Below, piece after piece: positions 37,015 to 48,317 of a stretch of DNA of 64,000 nt; the first letter of the stretch is position 1; every line of letters begins with the position of its first letter. The stretch is from Trifolium pratense (taxonomy: Eukaryota > Streptophyta > Magnoliopsida > Fabales > Fabaceae): positions 36,510,338 to 36,574,337 of the forward strand of contig NC_060059.1 in the NCBI RefSeq assembly GCF_020283565.1, read 5' to 3'. A model generated the notes under the pieces. That model did not search any database and was not told the DNA's origin. It saw only the letters and a program-made list of their open reading frames with translations. The position numbers and the translations under genes were made by a program.

Positions 37015-37440
37015 ACTGGTCATAATTTTTTTACATCCTTCCACCAAAGTGAGTCACAACGGTTTGGTTCCTCCTCCTCCAACAACTGGTTGGAAAAAAA
37101 AAAATGGATGTTATGTATTTTCTACACAAGACTTGAATTCACATTGCATCTTTATTTTGGAGAAGTCTCCATCGCCACTTTGTCAAGAGACTAACATTAA
37201 CCGTGTACAAATCCCGGACTCCTAACCCCCCATCTTTCTTAGAAAGGCATACTGGCTCCCACTTGACCCAATTCATCCTCTTCTTTCCACTTACTTCTCC
37301 CCACAAATTTTTTCTTTGGATTTTGATCACTTCATTCCACACCTTAATCGACATTTTCATGAAGGATAAGAAGAAAATAGGAATAACACTCAAAATCAAA
37401 TTCAACAATACCAATCTACCCCAAGACTCACATAATGGTC
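37015..37440 (-). pseudogene. LINE reverse-transcriptase C-terminal fragment
   Basis: The minus-strand frame reads LVLLNLILSVIPIFFLSFMK, then WNEVIKIQRKNLWG, MNWVKWEPVCLSKKDGGLGV and VNVSLLTKWRWRLL. This is the thumb/connection and zf-RVT-adjacent part of plant non-LTR retrotransposon polymerases. A stop and shifts follow, although SLWWKDV is still visible further on. It is a dead fragment. Confidence 0.8.
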
Positions 37441-37531
37441 AGAAATATCCCTCTCAAGAACCCAAAGACTAAAGTTCGGCAAAACAATCCAACCAACCTT
37501 CCAAAACCAAACTTTAATTCATAATGAACCA

Positions 37532-37681
37532 ACGCTTCGGGAAGGGAATGCGTGCACTGATATGCTGGCTAAAATGGGAGCTAACACTATCTCTCCCCTT
37601 GTGAAGCTTGTTGAGCCTCCTTCTGAGTTGTCTCCCCATCTCTCTGCTGATGCATGGGGTGTGACTTTTGTTAGAAAGTAG
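37532..37681 (+). pseudogene. LINE RNase H C-terminal fragment
   Basis: The plus-strand frame LREGNACTDMLAKMGA continues to a stop after GVTFVRK and is followed after about 35 bases by a run of ten A residues, the usual 3' end of a LINE. It lies in opposite orientation to the adjacent polymerase fragment, so two different insertions or a rearrangement are involved. Confidence 0.75.
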
Positions 37682-39225
37682 TTTCCCTTTTGTTTTTGTC
37701 TTTCTCTCTTGTAACAAAAAAAAAACTTTGAAAGAATCCCTTTTAGATATTTTTATTAATAATTTCTTTTATATGATATAGAAAACTCCCTCTATTTTAA
37801 AATAAATAATTTAGTTGAACAATTTACACTGAATAAGAAAAATGTGTAAGTAAAAGATTATTAAAGTGGAATTAACGTAAATAAAATAATTATTTTCGGC
37901 TAGAAATCAAGACGTCTTAAAGCTGGAAGTTCATTTGAATTCATCAGTGCTGATGTGTAGCATTCAAATGAATAAAGAAGGGGGTGCTGTTGGATGAAAG
38001 CTTTTAAACAAAATTAAGAATTTACTTATTCAAATTGGGAGATTAAAATTGGCCCAATCTCTAACTATGAGATAATGGATGTATGTTAACCATATTTCTT
38101 TCCAAAAGCTTCACTATGACTCAACTCTTTCATGGTTTGAAGATGTGAGCCTCCTCCTTTAAAGAGAGAATAATGTTGGACACTCATAATCCCCTAATTT
38201 TTCAAATATAAGCTATTTCTAGGCAAAATTAAAGTCATAACCCAATAAAGACAAGATTATTGATGTAATTGAAATAAAAATCACATTATTTACAAATAAA
38301 AAGAGTATAAATCTTCAAAATAAATTTTTAGATTCATAATGTCCAATGGTATCTTAGTTTTTTATACACTAATAATAGTTATGATATGCATAATTGTCAA
38401 CTCCTTTGCATACAAGGTAAAATCCTTATAACCATTAAACGTAAAATCTATATAACAAACCTTTTTTTTTTTTGAAGATAAGATATTTCAGTTATTTAAT
38501 AAGCTAAAATAGTCGAAGATTACACCAGATCACAACCCATTATTGGGGTAAAGTACAAAATTAATGCATAATCAAAAAGATACAACCTTAAACACTAGAT
38601 TTACTCTTGACTTATACATCTACTTCTCAAGCTAAAAATGAACAAAGTAAAACCAACTACTGCCACGACCTAAACCGACGGCGTTGGGGACAAATCCAAG
38701 ACCATAGAAACGAAGGTACCAAAAAGTAAATCAAAACAACTTGAAAACAACAATAGAACACGAACCAAAACAACAATCCAAGGTGGAGGAGTGGGTGGTC
38801 AACAAACAGAGGGAGATGAGACATAACAAAAGATGAACACAACAACTAAAATTAAAAGAGGGGGATGGGAAATGATGAAACAAGTGTTGGGGAGTCCGGA
38901 GGAGCTCAGAAGAAATAATGAGTCAATGCTCCAGGACCACACAAGAGAAGGAGACGCCACATCCCAACCCAAAATCTTAAGGTGTTAGGTTAATGGGTCA
39001 CCTCTCTTATAAATCTAACATTCTTCCCACACATAGTCAATGTGAGACTTAAACACTCACACTTGAAACCCAACAACAAGCAAGAACAAACCATAAGCAA
39101 TTGAGAAGATGTTGAGAAACAAATGATGAACAAAAACCTCAAGACATAATGAAAGATCTAAAAGAGGACGTTGAGAAACTAGTTGAGATTCTTACTGAGA
39201 GAAAAACACTTAGTTGCAAAATAAA

Positions 39226-40416
39226 CTAATCAATTATTTGTTCTGCAATTGAAAGAAGGCTTTTCTTATAAGTTACTATCTGACAAGTGAATGATGATCC
39301 TTCAATGCCAAGCTCTTGAACTGTTTGGGTACTTAAATCACACATGGCTAGCTCTTCATCTTCTGTTGCAAAGAATATATTGTTGTTCTTCCCTACACCA
39401 ATAGGATGCCCAAAACAAGGTAATGATTCAACAATGAAGAGTATCATCCACGATTCCTTCACACCAATTTCACCAAGAATTGATATGTGAAAACTAGTCC
39501 TTTGTGCATCTATATACATCAAAGCAATGAACTCGTTTAACAACATTAAATGAATATTCTCCAAACTTTCCATAAGCGAAGGTACAGATGTTAGAGAGAA
39601 CCCTTCATTATCCAAATCAAATGACACCAAATATGAATTGTCAATATTTTCCCTTTTGCACAACCAGTGACACATCCCTTTTGTGTACACTTGCTCTAGA
39701 ACACCTCCACGACTCCGATTATAAGTTGGCATATCTAAATTAAGTTTCTTCCAAGAACTACTTTTGAGGCTATATATCTCCCAAAAAGGGTAGCCGCATA
39801 ACATCTTTATAAGTGCCATTGAAAGTGACACATTTAACTGAGCATCTAACAAATTTAGATTTGGATAAAATTGTACATATCGAATCAACTTATAGTCGTC
39901 TCCATTGTAATCATAACCAAATGCATGAAGTTGAGACTCAACTCTTACATGAGGTGGTACAGACACATGTATGCTAGGAGGAATGACCTTGAATTCCTTA
40001 ATACTTGGGTTCCACACTACAACTTTTGAATTATCATTTTTAACATAGAGACAAAGATTACCATTAATTTCAGAACCCATAATTTTAATATCACGGCCAT
40101 CCTCTTGAAATGGAAGCGGCCAATTTAATTTGACCTTATTGGTAAACCCCTCACCAGAAAATAAATACAACAACGAATGTTGATCAAAACCTAGAGGAGT
40201 TTGCTTTAAGAGGAGACATGTATCATCATAATATGAATGATTAGAGATGAAACTTTTCCGATACATGTTCATGAAAAAAGAGTTTTCAAAAAATAGAGCC
40301 CATGATTTGCGTACACATTTAAATCGATTTAACGATTTTGGAGGCAATTTTGACATAATAGAGAACATAAGATCGTTAGGTATAGATTTTCTAACCTTCT
40401 CATTTGAATGAGCCAT
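39226..40416 (-). CDS. F-box protein with F-box-associated domain, copy 1
   Basis: Intronless, 396 residues from MAHSNEKVRKSIPND. An upstream in-frame ATG at 40473 would add 19 residues, but the paralogue has a stop codon in that leader, so the 40416 start is preferred. The F-box lies at about 12-50 (IPNDLMFSIMSKLPPKSLNR, then CVRKSWALFF). The rest follows the F-box-associated layout: INGNLCLY, VVVWNPSIKEFKVIPP, FGYDYNGDDYKLIRYV, WEIYSLKSSSWKKL, KGMCHWL and the ending TYKKSLLSIAEQIID. Such proteins are substrate receptors of SCF ubiquitin ligases that bind SKP1 through the F-box; the target is unknown. Its tandem paralogue is at 43340-44533. The frame is intact. Confidence 0.9.
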   Translation of the reverse strand: MAHSNEKVRKSIPNDLMFSIMSKLPPKSLNRFKCVRKSWALFFENSFFMNMYRKSFISNHSYYDDTCLLLKQTPLGFDQHSLLYLFSGEGFTNKVKLNWPLPFQEDGRDIKIMGSEINGNLCLYVKNDNSKVVVWNPSIKEFKVIPPSIHVSVPPHVRVESQLHAFGYDYNGDDYKLIRYVQFYPNLNLLDAQLNVSLSMALIKMLCGYPFWEIYSLKSSSWKKLNLDMPTYNRSRGGVLEQVYTKGMCHWLCKRENIDNSYLVSFDLDNEGFSLTSVPSLMESLENIHLMLLNEFIALMYIDAQRTSFHISILGEIGVKESWMILFIVESLPCFGHPIGVGKNNNIFFATEDEELAMCDLSTQTVQELGIEGSSFTCQIVTYKKSLLSIAEQIID

Positions 40417-40566
40417 TGATTTTGAAGTCTTCTCAACCGCGGCGCTCTCACTCCAAACGAGGTTTGCTTGCAATTTTAGGGTTCAAGGTGGTAATGAGAT
40501 TTATACAACAGGAAATGCAAACTCACCAATACTTTCGATAGTAAAAACCACAATTCATTTCAAAAT

Positions 40567-40880
40567 CAAGGCCGGCCCAAGGACCAAATGACCCAAGCAA
40601 GAGTTTTAGGTCTCAAAACTTTGGGCTAAAAAAATGCCTTAATTTTTTTTTTCTTCGGTTGGTTATAAATATATAATAGGACAATTAAATTTTGTATTTT
40701 TTTTTGGTTCACTTAGTAAAATTAAAGCCCCCAAATTCTTATTGTCACAAGTTCAATATTTGACCTTAGCAAATGTTTATATTTTCTTATTCATTTTTCA
40801 TAAAGTCATGTAATTTTTTATTTTATAAGGCCTCACAATAAAACTTATTTTAGGTCTATAACTATGTTGGATCAGCCCGG
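40567..40880. mobile_element. Old hAT MITE upstream of F-box copy 1
   Basis: The element is bounded by perfect 8-bp repeats ttcaaaat (40559-40566 and 40881-40888). Its ends are rough inverted repeats (caaggccggccc against the complement of 'ggatcagcccgg'). The same element with the same site is present in unit 2, so it inserted before the duplication. Confidence 0.75.
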
Positions 40881-41002
40881 TTCAAAATGAATTTTGGCTT
40901 TTGCTATATATAAATAAAAAGTTATAGAGGAGGGATCAAATTACACCGGTGTAACATTTGAATAAAAAATTATGATTATGCAATGGAACAAAAATTATTA
41001 TT

Positions 41003-41379
41003 ACAAGATTCGGAAAACATGTTCTTGAAGGAAAAATTATTTCATGAAGTAATATTGGTGATCAAGTTTTCATACCTAGATTTTCTCTAATACCATCTGA
41101 CGTAAGAATTTCTTTTAAATTTCAACCGAGACAATTTCCTTTAATGATTTTTTTTTTGCGATGACTATTAATAAGAGCCCGGGACAATCTTTAAAGCATG
41201 TTGGGATATATCTCCCGTCGCCAGTGTTTTCACATGGTCAACTGTATGTTGCGATTTCAAGAGTTAATTCTAGAGAAGGATTAAAAATATTGATCATCGA
41301 CGATGATGGCGAAGATACGACTAAGACTTCAAATGTGGTCTATAAGGAAGTCTTCCGTAATATACCTTCATTTGTATGA
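41003..41379 (+). pseudogene. Helitron PIF1-type helicase C-terminal remnant
   Basis: The plus-strand frame reads TRFGKHVLEGKIIS, a stop, NIGDQVFIPRFSLIPSDVR, FKFQPRQFPLM and, after a shift in a T run, MTINKSPGQSLKHVGIYLP, HGQLYVAISRV and the tail to VFRNIPSFV. These are C-terminal motifs of the PIF1-like helicase domain of plant Helitrons, including the TINKSQGQS helicase motif (here SPGQS). A stop and a frameshift make it non-functional. It lies between the two F-box duplication units. Confidence 0.85.
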
Positions 41380-41821
41380 ATATTTATCCAAAATTATTGT
41401 TGAACTATCGTTTAATGTTACTCAAAAATTTTCATATACCTTATATTATTGCTATTATATATTGTAATTTATAATTCCATATTTTACCGCTATTTCTAGA
41501 CAAAATTAAAGTCATCATCCAATAAAGACAAGATTACATGTAATTGAAAAAAAAAATCACATTATTTGCCAATAAAAAGAGAATAAATCTTCAAAATAAA
41601 TTTTTTGATTCATAATATCCAAATATCCAATGGTATCTTGATTTGTCTGACATTAATAACCACAATAGCAATTTTTTTCTCTCTCCGAAGATAAGATATT
41701 TCATTCATTCAATGAGCAATCTTTAGTGGTAGTGGACTAAGTGGGTAAACTAAATTATTTTTTGTGGGTCCAAAGTTATTTGTAGGATTTAAAAAATTCA
41801 TAGTTGATTTGAGTTGTAATG

Positions 41822-42535
41822 TGCCCTAAGGCACATTATAAACATCTTAATATAGAAAATTATTCTCAAAAGTTGTGTATTTCACTTTTCAAAATTCAAA
41901 GCAGGACCGGTTTTGGGCCAAGGCAACCAGACCTCCAGCCCAAGGCCCCAAACATTTAAGGGTCTCTTTTTTTTTTTAGGCTCAACATTAAAGATATTGG
42001 TAATATATTATTTAGGAGACAAATAAACATAATAGATTCATTGGCTTGGTGGCATGCGCTCTAGTCCAAAAATTGTAGTGCCTTGTTGTGAGTTCGTTTC
42101 CCTCCTAGCACAATTTTATTTTGTTTTCTTTTATTTAAGACTTTTATAATGAATTTACACAATTATTGTTTATATTCTATAAATTAAATATTCTTTGCAT
42201 AAAAAGAAATAAAAAAAAAACTTTATAACTGTCACAAAAACAAAACTTTAAAACTTATAAATAACTCGACTACTTTATTTATTTTTTTTTAAAAAAATGC
42301 ATTTTATTGTTTCTTTGAAAATGAATAATTAATTTCTACTCTATAAAAAAAATTAATTTCTAAACAGATTATGTTCTTTTTTTGAAAAAAAAAGATTTTT
42401 ATCAAGTATTTGTTTTTATTATTTGTCCCGGGCCTCCAAATTTTCGGCTCCGGCCCTGATTCAAAGTGTTGTATTTTTCAATACAAAACTTCTACTTTTG
42501 AGTTCCTTAACATGTGCCCTTAGGATACACGTTAG
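41822..42535. mobile_element. MITE interrupted by a hAT element
   Basis: The ends 'gtgccctaaggcacatt' (41822) and 'aacatgtgcccttagg' (near 42512) are inverted relatives, and the same family occurs at about 48395-48545. The middle is split by the hAT element at 41902-42458. No coding capacity. Confidence 0.6.
41902..42458. mobile_element. Non-autonomous hAT element with perfect TSD
   Basis: A 557-bp element flanked by perfect 8-bp duplications attcaaag (41894-41901 and 42459-42466). The ends are inverted repeats: caggaccgg on the left and the complement cagggccgg on the right. The interior is AT-rich with no transposase frame. The perfect duplication suggests a fairly recent insertion. Confidence 0.85.
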
Positions 42536-43339
42536 CAAGACCCTTTACTTTGATGGTAATTGCTTATAAAGAACTAGAACTTGACCCCACATATTTATAC
42601 TTTTTTATTTATAATTATTTTTGTTCAAATGGTTATTACAATGCATGAGTTTTGATCGAATAACAAATTATTTTTTACACGTGAGAAGAGAGTTAGTTTA
42701 GGTATGCTAGTTAGAGCATGTGAAGTAAAGTTAGTGCACCAACTCTGCCACCTCACACACTAACATTGCAGGTTATTATTACAAATTTACACACGTTGGC
42801 TATTAGAAACGTTGGCTAGCTATTAGAAACTTGGGACTTAGACCACTAGGCACTAGCGATATTGTTGCTCTTAAAATAGCCAAAGATTACACCCACTGTT
42901 GGGGTAAAGTACAAAATTGATGCATAATAAAAAAGATACAACCTTAACTATTGGATTTGATCTTGACTTATACATCTACTTGATCACAATAAACTTGACA
43001 AGCTATAAGAATGTTCAAAGTAAAACCAACAAATTAAACAACAACATATTTAGATCTAAACTAAACACTAGAAAATCAATACTTTCTCTAACAGCAACAT
43101 CTCCATAGCATGTTTGAAGTTCAGCCTCAAAAGCCATGTTATTTGCCACGGCCTAAATCGACGATGGCCATGGGGAGAAATCCGAGACTGTAGAAACGAA
43201 GAAGTACCAAAAAGTAAACCAAAACAACTTAGAAACAACAATAGAACACAAACCAAAACAACAAATAGGTGAATTGAACCTAGTCAGCGCTAGGTGAACT
43301 ATCTCCACTCTCAATGGAGAGAAATGAAAAATAAACTAT

Positions 43340-44533
43340 TTAGTCTGCAATTGAAAGAAGGCTTTTCTTATAAGTTACTATCTGACAAGTGAATGCTCCT
43401 TTAACGCCAAGCTCTTGAACTGTGTGGGTACTTAAATCACACATGAGTAGTTCTTCATCTTCATTTAGAAAGAATATGTTGTTGCCATTCTTCCCTACAC
43501 CAATAGGGTGCCCAAGACAAGGTAGTGATTCAACAATGAAGAGTTTCATCCACGATTCCTTCACACCAATTTCACATAGAATTGATATGTGAAAAGTAGT
43601 CGTTTCTTCATCTTTATACATCAAAGCAATGAACTCGTTTAACAACATTAAATGAATATCCTCCAATTTGTCCATAAGCGAAGGTATGGATGTTAGAGAG
43701 AACACTTCATTATTCAAATCAAATGACACCAAATATGAATTGTCAATATTTTCCCCTTCGGACACCCAGTGACACATCCCTTTTGTGTACACTTGCTCTA
43801 GAACACCTACACGAGTCTCATTATAGGTTGGCATATCTAAATCAAGTTTCTTCCAATGACTACTTTTGAAGCTATATATCTCCCATGAAGGATAGTCGTA
43901 TATAGTTTTTAAAAGTGACATTAACCTTGGCACATTTATCTGACCATCTAAAACATAATTGTGATTTGGATAAAATTCTACATATCGAATCAACTTATAG
44001 TCGTCTCCAATGTAATCATAACCAAATCCATGTAGTTGAGACGCAACCATTACAATATGAGGTAGTACAAACACATCTAGGTTGGGAGGAATGACCTTGA
44101 ATTCCTCAAAACTTGGGTTCCACACTACAACTTTTGAATTATCATCATCGGCGTAGAGACAAAGATTACCATTAATTTCAGAACCCAGAATATTAATATC
44201 ATGGTCATACTCTTGAAATGGAAGCGGCCAATCTAATTTGACCTTTTTGGTAAACCCCTCACGGGCATCACCAGATAATAAATACAACCAAGAATTTTGT
44301 TCAAAAACTACAAGAGTTTGCATTAAGAGAAGATATGTTTCATCATAATAGGGGTTATTCGAGATGAAGTTTTTTCGATACATGTTCATGAAATAAGAGT
44401 TTTTAAAAAAGAGAGCCCATGATTTGCGTACACATTTAAATCGATTCAACGATTTTGGAGGTAGTTTTGACATAATAGAGAACATAAGGTCATCGGGTAT
44501 AGAATTTCTAACCTTCTCATTTGAATCAGCCAT
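43340..44533 (-). CDS. F-box protein with F-box-associated domain, copy 2
   Basis: Intronless, 397 residues beginning MADSNEKVRNSIPDD. The F-box (about 12-50: IPDDLMFSIMSKLPPKSLNR) and the F-box-associated domain are laid out as in the 39226 paralogue. A few residues are inserted relative to it (SGDAREGF) and the C terminus is shorter, ending KKSLLSIAD. An in-frame stop upstream of the ATG fixes the start. The two proteins are clearly close paralogues, with differences concentrated in the middle of the associated domain, the part expected to bind targets. The predicted role is SCF ubiquitin-ligase substrate receptor. The frame is intact, so both copies may be active. Confidence 0.9.
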   Translation of the reverse strand: MADSNEKVRNSIPDDLMFSIMSKLPPKSLNRFKCVRKSWALFFKNSYFMNMYRKNFISNNPYYDETYLLLMQTLVVFEQNSWLYLLSGDAREGFTKKVKLDWPLPFQEYDHDINILGSEINGNLCLYADDDNSKVVVWNPSFEEFKVIPPNLDVFVLPHIVMVASQLHGFGYDYIGDDYKLIRYVEFYPNHNYVLDGQINVPRLMSLLKTIYDYPSWEIYSFKSSHWKKLDLDMPTYNETRVGVLEQVYTKGMCHWVSEGENIDNSYLVSFDLNNEVFSLTSIPSLMDKLEDIHLMLLNEFIALMYKDEETTTFHISILCEIGVKESWMKLFIVESLPCLGHPIGVGKNGNNIFFLNEDEELLMCDLSTHTVQELGVKGAFTCQIVTYKKSLLSIAD

Positions 44534-44671
44534 TGATTTCTAAGTCTTCTCAAATGCGGCGCTCTCACTCCAAACGAGGTTTGCTTGCAATTCTAGGGTT
44601 CAAGGTGGTGATGAGATCTATACAACTAGAAAAGCAAAACCGATAGTTAAAACCTAGATTCCATTCAAAAC

Positions 44672-45671
44672 TAGGGCCGGCCCAAGGACCAAACGACCCA
44701 AACAAGGGTTTTAGGTCTCAAAATTTTGGGCTAAAAAATTGCCTTAATTTGTTTTTCTTCAGTTGATTATAAATATATAAAAGGACAATTAAATTTCATG
44801 TATTTTTTTAATTCAATTAGTAAAATTAAAGGCCCCAAACTATTCCAAACATAAGTTCAATCCTTGACCTTAGCGATGTTTTGATTTTCTTATTCATTTT
44901 TCATAAAGTCGTGTAATTTTTTATTTTATAATGCCTCACAATAAAACTTACTTTAGGTCTCTAATTATAGGGTTGAGCAGCATTAACCCGAGACCTGACT
45001 TGAAACCGATATAACCGAAAACACATTGAAACACTCGATCAGGTGCGGGTCAGGTCTCGGGCCAACAATTGCAAAAATCGGCCATGAACAGTTGCATGCA
45101 GGTGCGGGTCTCTAAAATTCTATCGCTCCATAACCGAAATCGACCGAACAACCATTAAGATGCAAATTAATTTTTTCCCTTCTCCTTCTCAATCTCATAT
45201 ACTCTTCTCTTTGTTGTTTTTATCATCTTTGATATAAGAGAGAATTGTTATATTTTATAATTTATAATACGTTGATGAAGGAAGTGTGAATGATATTCTA
45301 ATATATATTCTAGATCTATTTTAATTCTACTTCACTTCTCCTCGATATTTTATTGTCTTTAGATCTACATATTTGAAACAAAGTAACTGTTTCTCATCTT
45401 CTTTGTTTTTTTAATTTAGTTCGTCTATCTTTTGTTGCATTGTGTACGAGGTATTGAACTATTTAAAAATTATAAATTTTTGGATAATGGAAGAGTTTTA
45501 GATGTAAGCAAAGTTTCAATCTAACCCGTAATAATCGGCTCGTTCAAACCGAAGATATTGACAGTTAGAATTGAGTCTAAATTAAATTATTGCGGTTTTT
45601 TTCGGTTTGGTGATTTTCAACCCGAACCCGACTGTTGCTCAGGTCTATCTAACTATGTTGGATCAGCCATG
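44672..45671. mobile_element. Old hAT MITE in unit 2, split by a later hAT
   Basis: Counterpart of 40567-40880, with the same 8-bp flank now diverged (ttcaaaac at 44664-44671, ttcgaaac at 45672-45679) and the same left end (tagggccggccc). Its body is interrupted by the 680-bp element at 44968-45647. Confidence 0.75.
44968..45647. mobile_element. hAT element of 680 bp inserted in unit 2 only
   Basis: Flanked by 8-bp repeats tctaatta (44960-44967) and tctaacta (45648-45655), one mismatch apart. The ends are inverted: tagggttgagcagc on the left and the complement tagacctgagcaac on the right. Unit 1 has the unoccupied site, so insertion followed the duplication. Subterminal 'acccga' and 'aaaccga' motifs occur near both ends. 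No transposase is encoded. Confidence 0.85.
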
Positions 45672-45715
45672 TTCGAAACGAATTTTGACTTTTACTTTAT
45701 ACAAATAAAAAGTTA

Positions 45716-47247
45716 TATTTTATCAAAAAAAAAAAAGTTATATTCTATAAAAAAAAAGTTATATATTTACTTAATTTAGTTAAACCTAAAGAAATTAAAA
45801 TATGACACTAAATAGTGTCATTGAAATTTCAGTGACTAGTACCTCTACAAATTTTGCACTTTTCGATCGGCTATGACTATGAGACTAATTTATTATCCAA
45901 ATACTTATTTCACAGCTTAAAATTATTCTTTCCTCTTTATAAGAGTATGTTATTTAGAGTTGGAATCGTATTGCTCCTCTATAAGCTCTACATATTTAGA
46001 CTAATTTATTTTATTTTTTTTGCTATAAAGGAGGCTGTTAAGCGAACACCGGCAGTATCCTACCATAGAAGACTAATACAACCTGGCAGTAGAATATGAA
46101 GAATATGGATATCTATAGGTGTAGTAAGAACGTAACTCGCAATCCAGTTTAAACCTGATTTGCAAATTCTTTATGTGATGCTTTAATTACTCTATAATTT
46201 AAGTTTTGTTGAATAAAAATTAAGTTGTATACGGTACTGAGGTGGGTAGCTCAACTGGTTAAACTAGTTGAACTAAGGGTTAAGGAGCAGGAGATTCAGG
46301 ATTCAAGTTAAAAAATTGTATGCGTTTTATTTCGTGAGATTTGTGATGCTCAGTCTTCTGAGGATGGATCCTTCCCTGTGATTCTCTTCAATGCCAAAAT
46401 CACCTGTTCATTTTTTTTTTTAAATTAAAATTCCATCTACTAAATATAACTCAAAGGCAGGATTTCATTTTTCATTAATATCACGGGAGACAATCAACTC
46501 CCCAGCCTTCAAAAGCATTACTCTATCAAAAATCCAAATTGACACGACTTTTTAAATTTATATTTTTGGTCGAGACATTTTTTAGTAGTATTTGTTTAAG
46601 ATTGTGATCTCATTTTCAACAAAAGCCTAATTGTAATGTTGAGTGATAAGATGAGGAGCACTTCTATGGACACAAACACAAACTTTTTAAGTTTGAACAC
46701 ACATACAAAATTCAAATAAAATTAAAGGATAAATGAAATAGTCAATATCAATTGATATGACTAAATTATTTATGATTTACTTTTTATTTTTTATATGTGT
46801 GTCTATACATAAATGACTAGTATGTCTATCCGTGCGATGCACGAGGACAAATAATCAACTGGTTCTTTACTAAGAAATTGAAAATAAATGTATATATTTT
46901 TATAAAAATTTATTCGACTTTCCTTTAAGCAAATTGAGAATCCACTTGGGTTAGTTTAGTGGTGTTGACTTGGAATTTTGGAGTGTGTTCCTCTCAAGGT
47001 CACATATTTGATTGTGTCAATTTTGGAGAGTTATACGGGGCAAAAACAATTTTGACTTTAAATATGACCCTCAAATATGTGATGAAATTGGTCTTTTGAA
47101 CTAGCCGGTCCTTTAAAACGAATACCAAATTTTTTTAAAAATGTCATTATTTTCATGTCATGTAGTCAGGTTAATCCAACATCTTGTATTAAAAAATTAT
47201 GCAACCTCTATCTTATTTTTATTACAAATAAAATCTAAACTATAATA
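45716..47247. other. Spacer with SINE fragments
   Basis: No gene is visible. A tRNA-like segment (about 46230-46310, plus) has 'gtgggtagctcaactggtt' and 'attcaggattcaagtt', matching the SINE fragment inside 19655-19735. A short AT-rich repeat near 46670-46850 ends in 'cgtgcgatgcacgagg', a dispersed motif. Confidence 0.5.
46920..47055 (+). mobile_element. tRNA-derived SINE
   Basis: Begins 'gagaatccacttgggttag', with an A-box-like 'gttagtttagtgg' and a decayed B box ('cacatatttgattgtgtc'). It shares 'gagtgtgttcctctcaaggt' with the minus-strand copy at 18365-18490. No poly(A) is visible. Confidence 0.6.
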
Positions 47248-47251
47248 CTCC

Positions 47252-48317
47252 CTCTAGTCCTTATTATAAGAGAAGTTTTACTTTCTAGGAGAGACATGTT
47301 AAGTCATATTTTTGAACAAATATTATGTTAAGTCCATTTGAATAGCCCGTAGGTGGTGCTATTTGGTGACGCAGGTGTAGTTAACTCACTCGATATTCTT
47401 CAGCTTTCACATGTCTTCAAAAGACAACATAGTTGTTCAGCTTCTCATTTGTCACTCTCTGTGGGAATATGAAGAGTTAATCCAAATAGGAAGCATGTAA
47501 TGTAATGTAATTTATGTAGAATAAATGAAGCATTGGTAACGGATAGGTTTAGAAAGATGTTGTTCAAATTAATTAGTCGCTAATTAAGAAAGTAATTATA
47601 TGAAAATAGGAGTAAAATTACAGTTATGTCATTCATTTAGGCGGACAAAATAGGAGGGAAACTTGATTAACATGTAGTATTAATGTATTATATAGTAAGC
47701 TTTAGTTGTTTGTCAAAAAAAAATTGCATGGTAACCACAATGTCACCATAAGTACTCGTGTAGTGTACTTACACTCACACTACTTTATGAGCAAAAGTTT
47801 CATGAAGACATACTTATATAATACTTTTTTTTGTAAGACTTACATAATTAAAATGAGAAATTAAAATTTTGTGAGTGTGACTAAAAAAATTATATTTGCG
47901 TATGTAACCATATAAAAATAAGGGTCTTGTTAACATGTAAAAGTAAAACAATGAACCTAAAAAGTAAAACTTTTAGATACATTAGTTCTAGATACATTAG
48001 TTTTACAATGAACCTAACAAGTAAAACTTCTGTTATAATAAAGACTGAAGGGAGTATAAGAAAAAAAATCACATTTTCATGTCCCAAATTATAAGAAAAA
48101 AAATAAACTTTTATCATTTTCAAGATAGACTTTTACTTAATTTACTCTCTCTTCTTTTCCCCATAATCAATAACCAATAAAAACTTTTTTTAAATCTTCC
48201 CATGAAACTTATTTCAACAAAAACACAAAAAGTCATTCTTGAAATTATCATATTTTACTTTTCTTAATAAGTATGAAGATAATTTTTTTTGCTTATATTA
48301 CGGTACGAAGGGAGTAT
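47252..48317. mobile_element. Stowaway-like MITE, possibly nested
   Basis: The left end 'ctccctctagtccttattat' is matched by inverted ends 'ataataaagactgaagggag' (48036-48055) and 'acggtacgaagggag' (about 48300-48315). Either one long element with an internal copy or two overlapping elements is present. Each right end is followed by 'ta', as in Stowaway insertions. The interior is AT-rich and non-coding. Confidence 0.5.

Larger units (their letters stand above)
38211..40900. repeat. F-box tandem duplication, unit 1
   Basis: This unit matches unit 2 (41487-45715) from 'ctatttctaggcaaaattaa' through the F-box gene to the segment after an old hAT element ('aactatgttggatcagcc'). The left flank (38211-39225) carries no gene of its own. 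It contains copies of the downstream sequence also seen at 42880-43260, and 38872-39200 appears unique to this unit. Confidence 0.85.
41487..45715. repeat. F-box tandem duplication, unit 2
   Basis: Homologous to unit 1 but longer because of later insertions: about 1.1 kb at 41715-42870 (a MITE with a hAT inside it) and a 680-bp hAT at 44968-45647. Between and around the insertions the order of landmarks equals unit 1. Confidence 0.85.

Noticed and set aside
36965..37225. Plus-strand open frames of 60-90 residues
   Set aside because: Antisense to the LINE polymerase fragment on the minus strand.
40417..40473. N-terminal extension of F-box copy 1
   Set aside because: The corresponding leader in copy 2 has an in-frame stop, and the downstream ATG is shared by both genes.
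41161..41379. Intact small gene at the Helitron remnant
   Set aside because: The frame is only the last part of a PIF1-type helicase. A stop and a frameshift just upstream show it is a relic.
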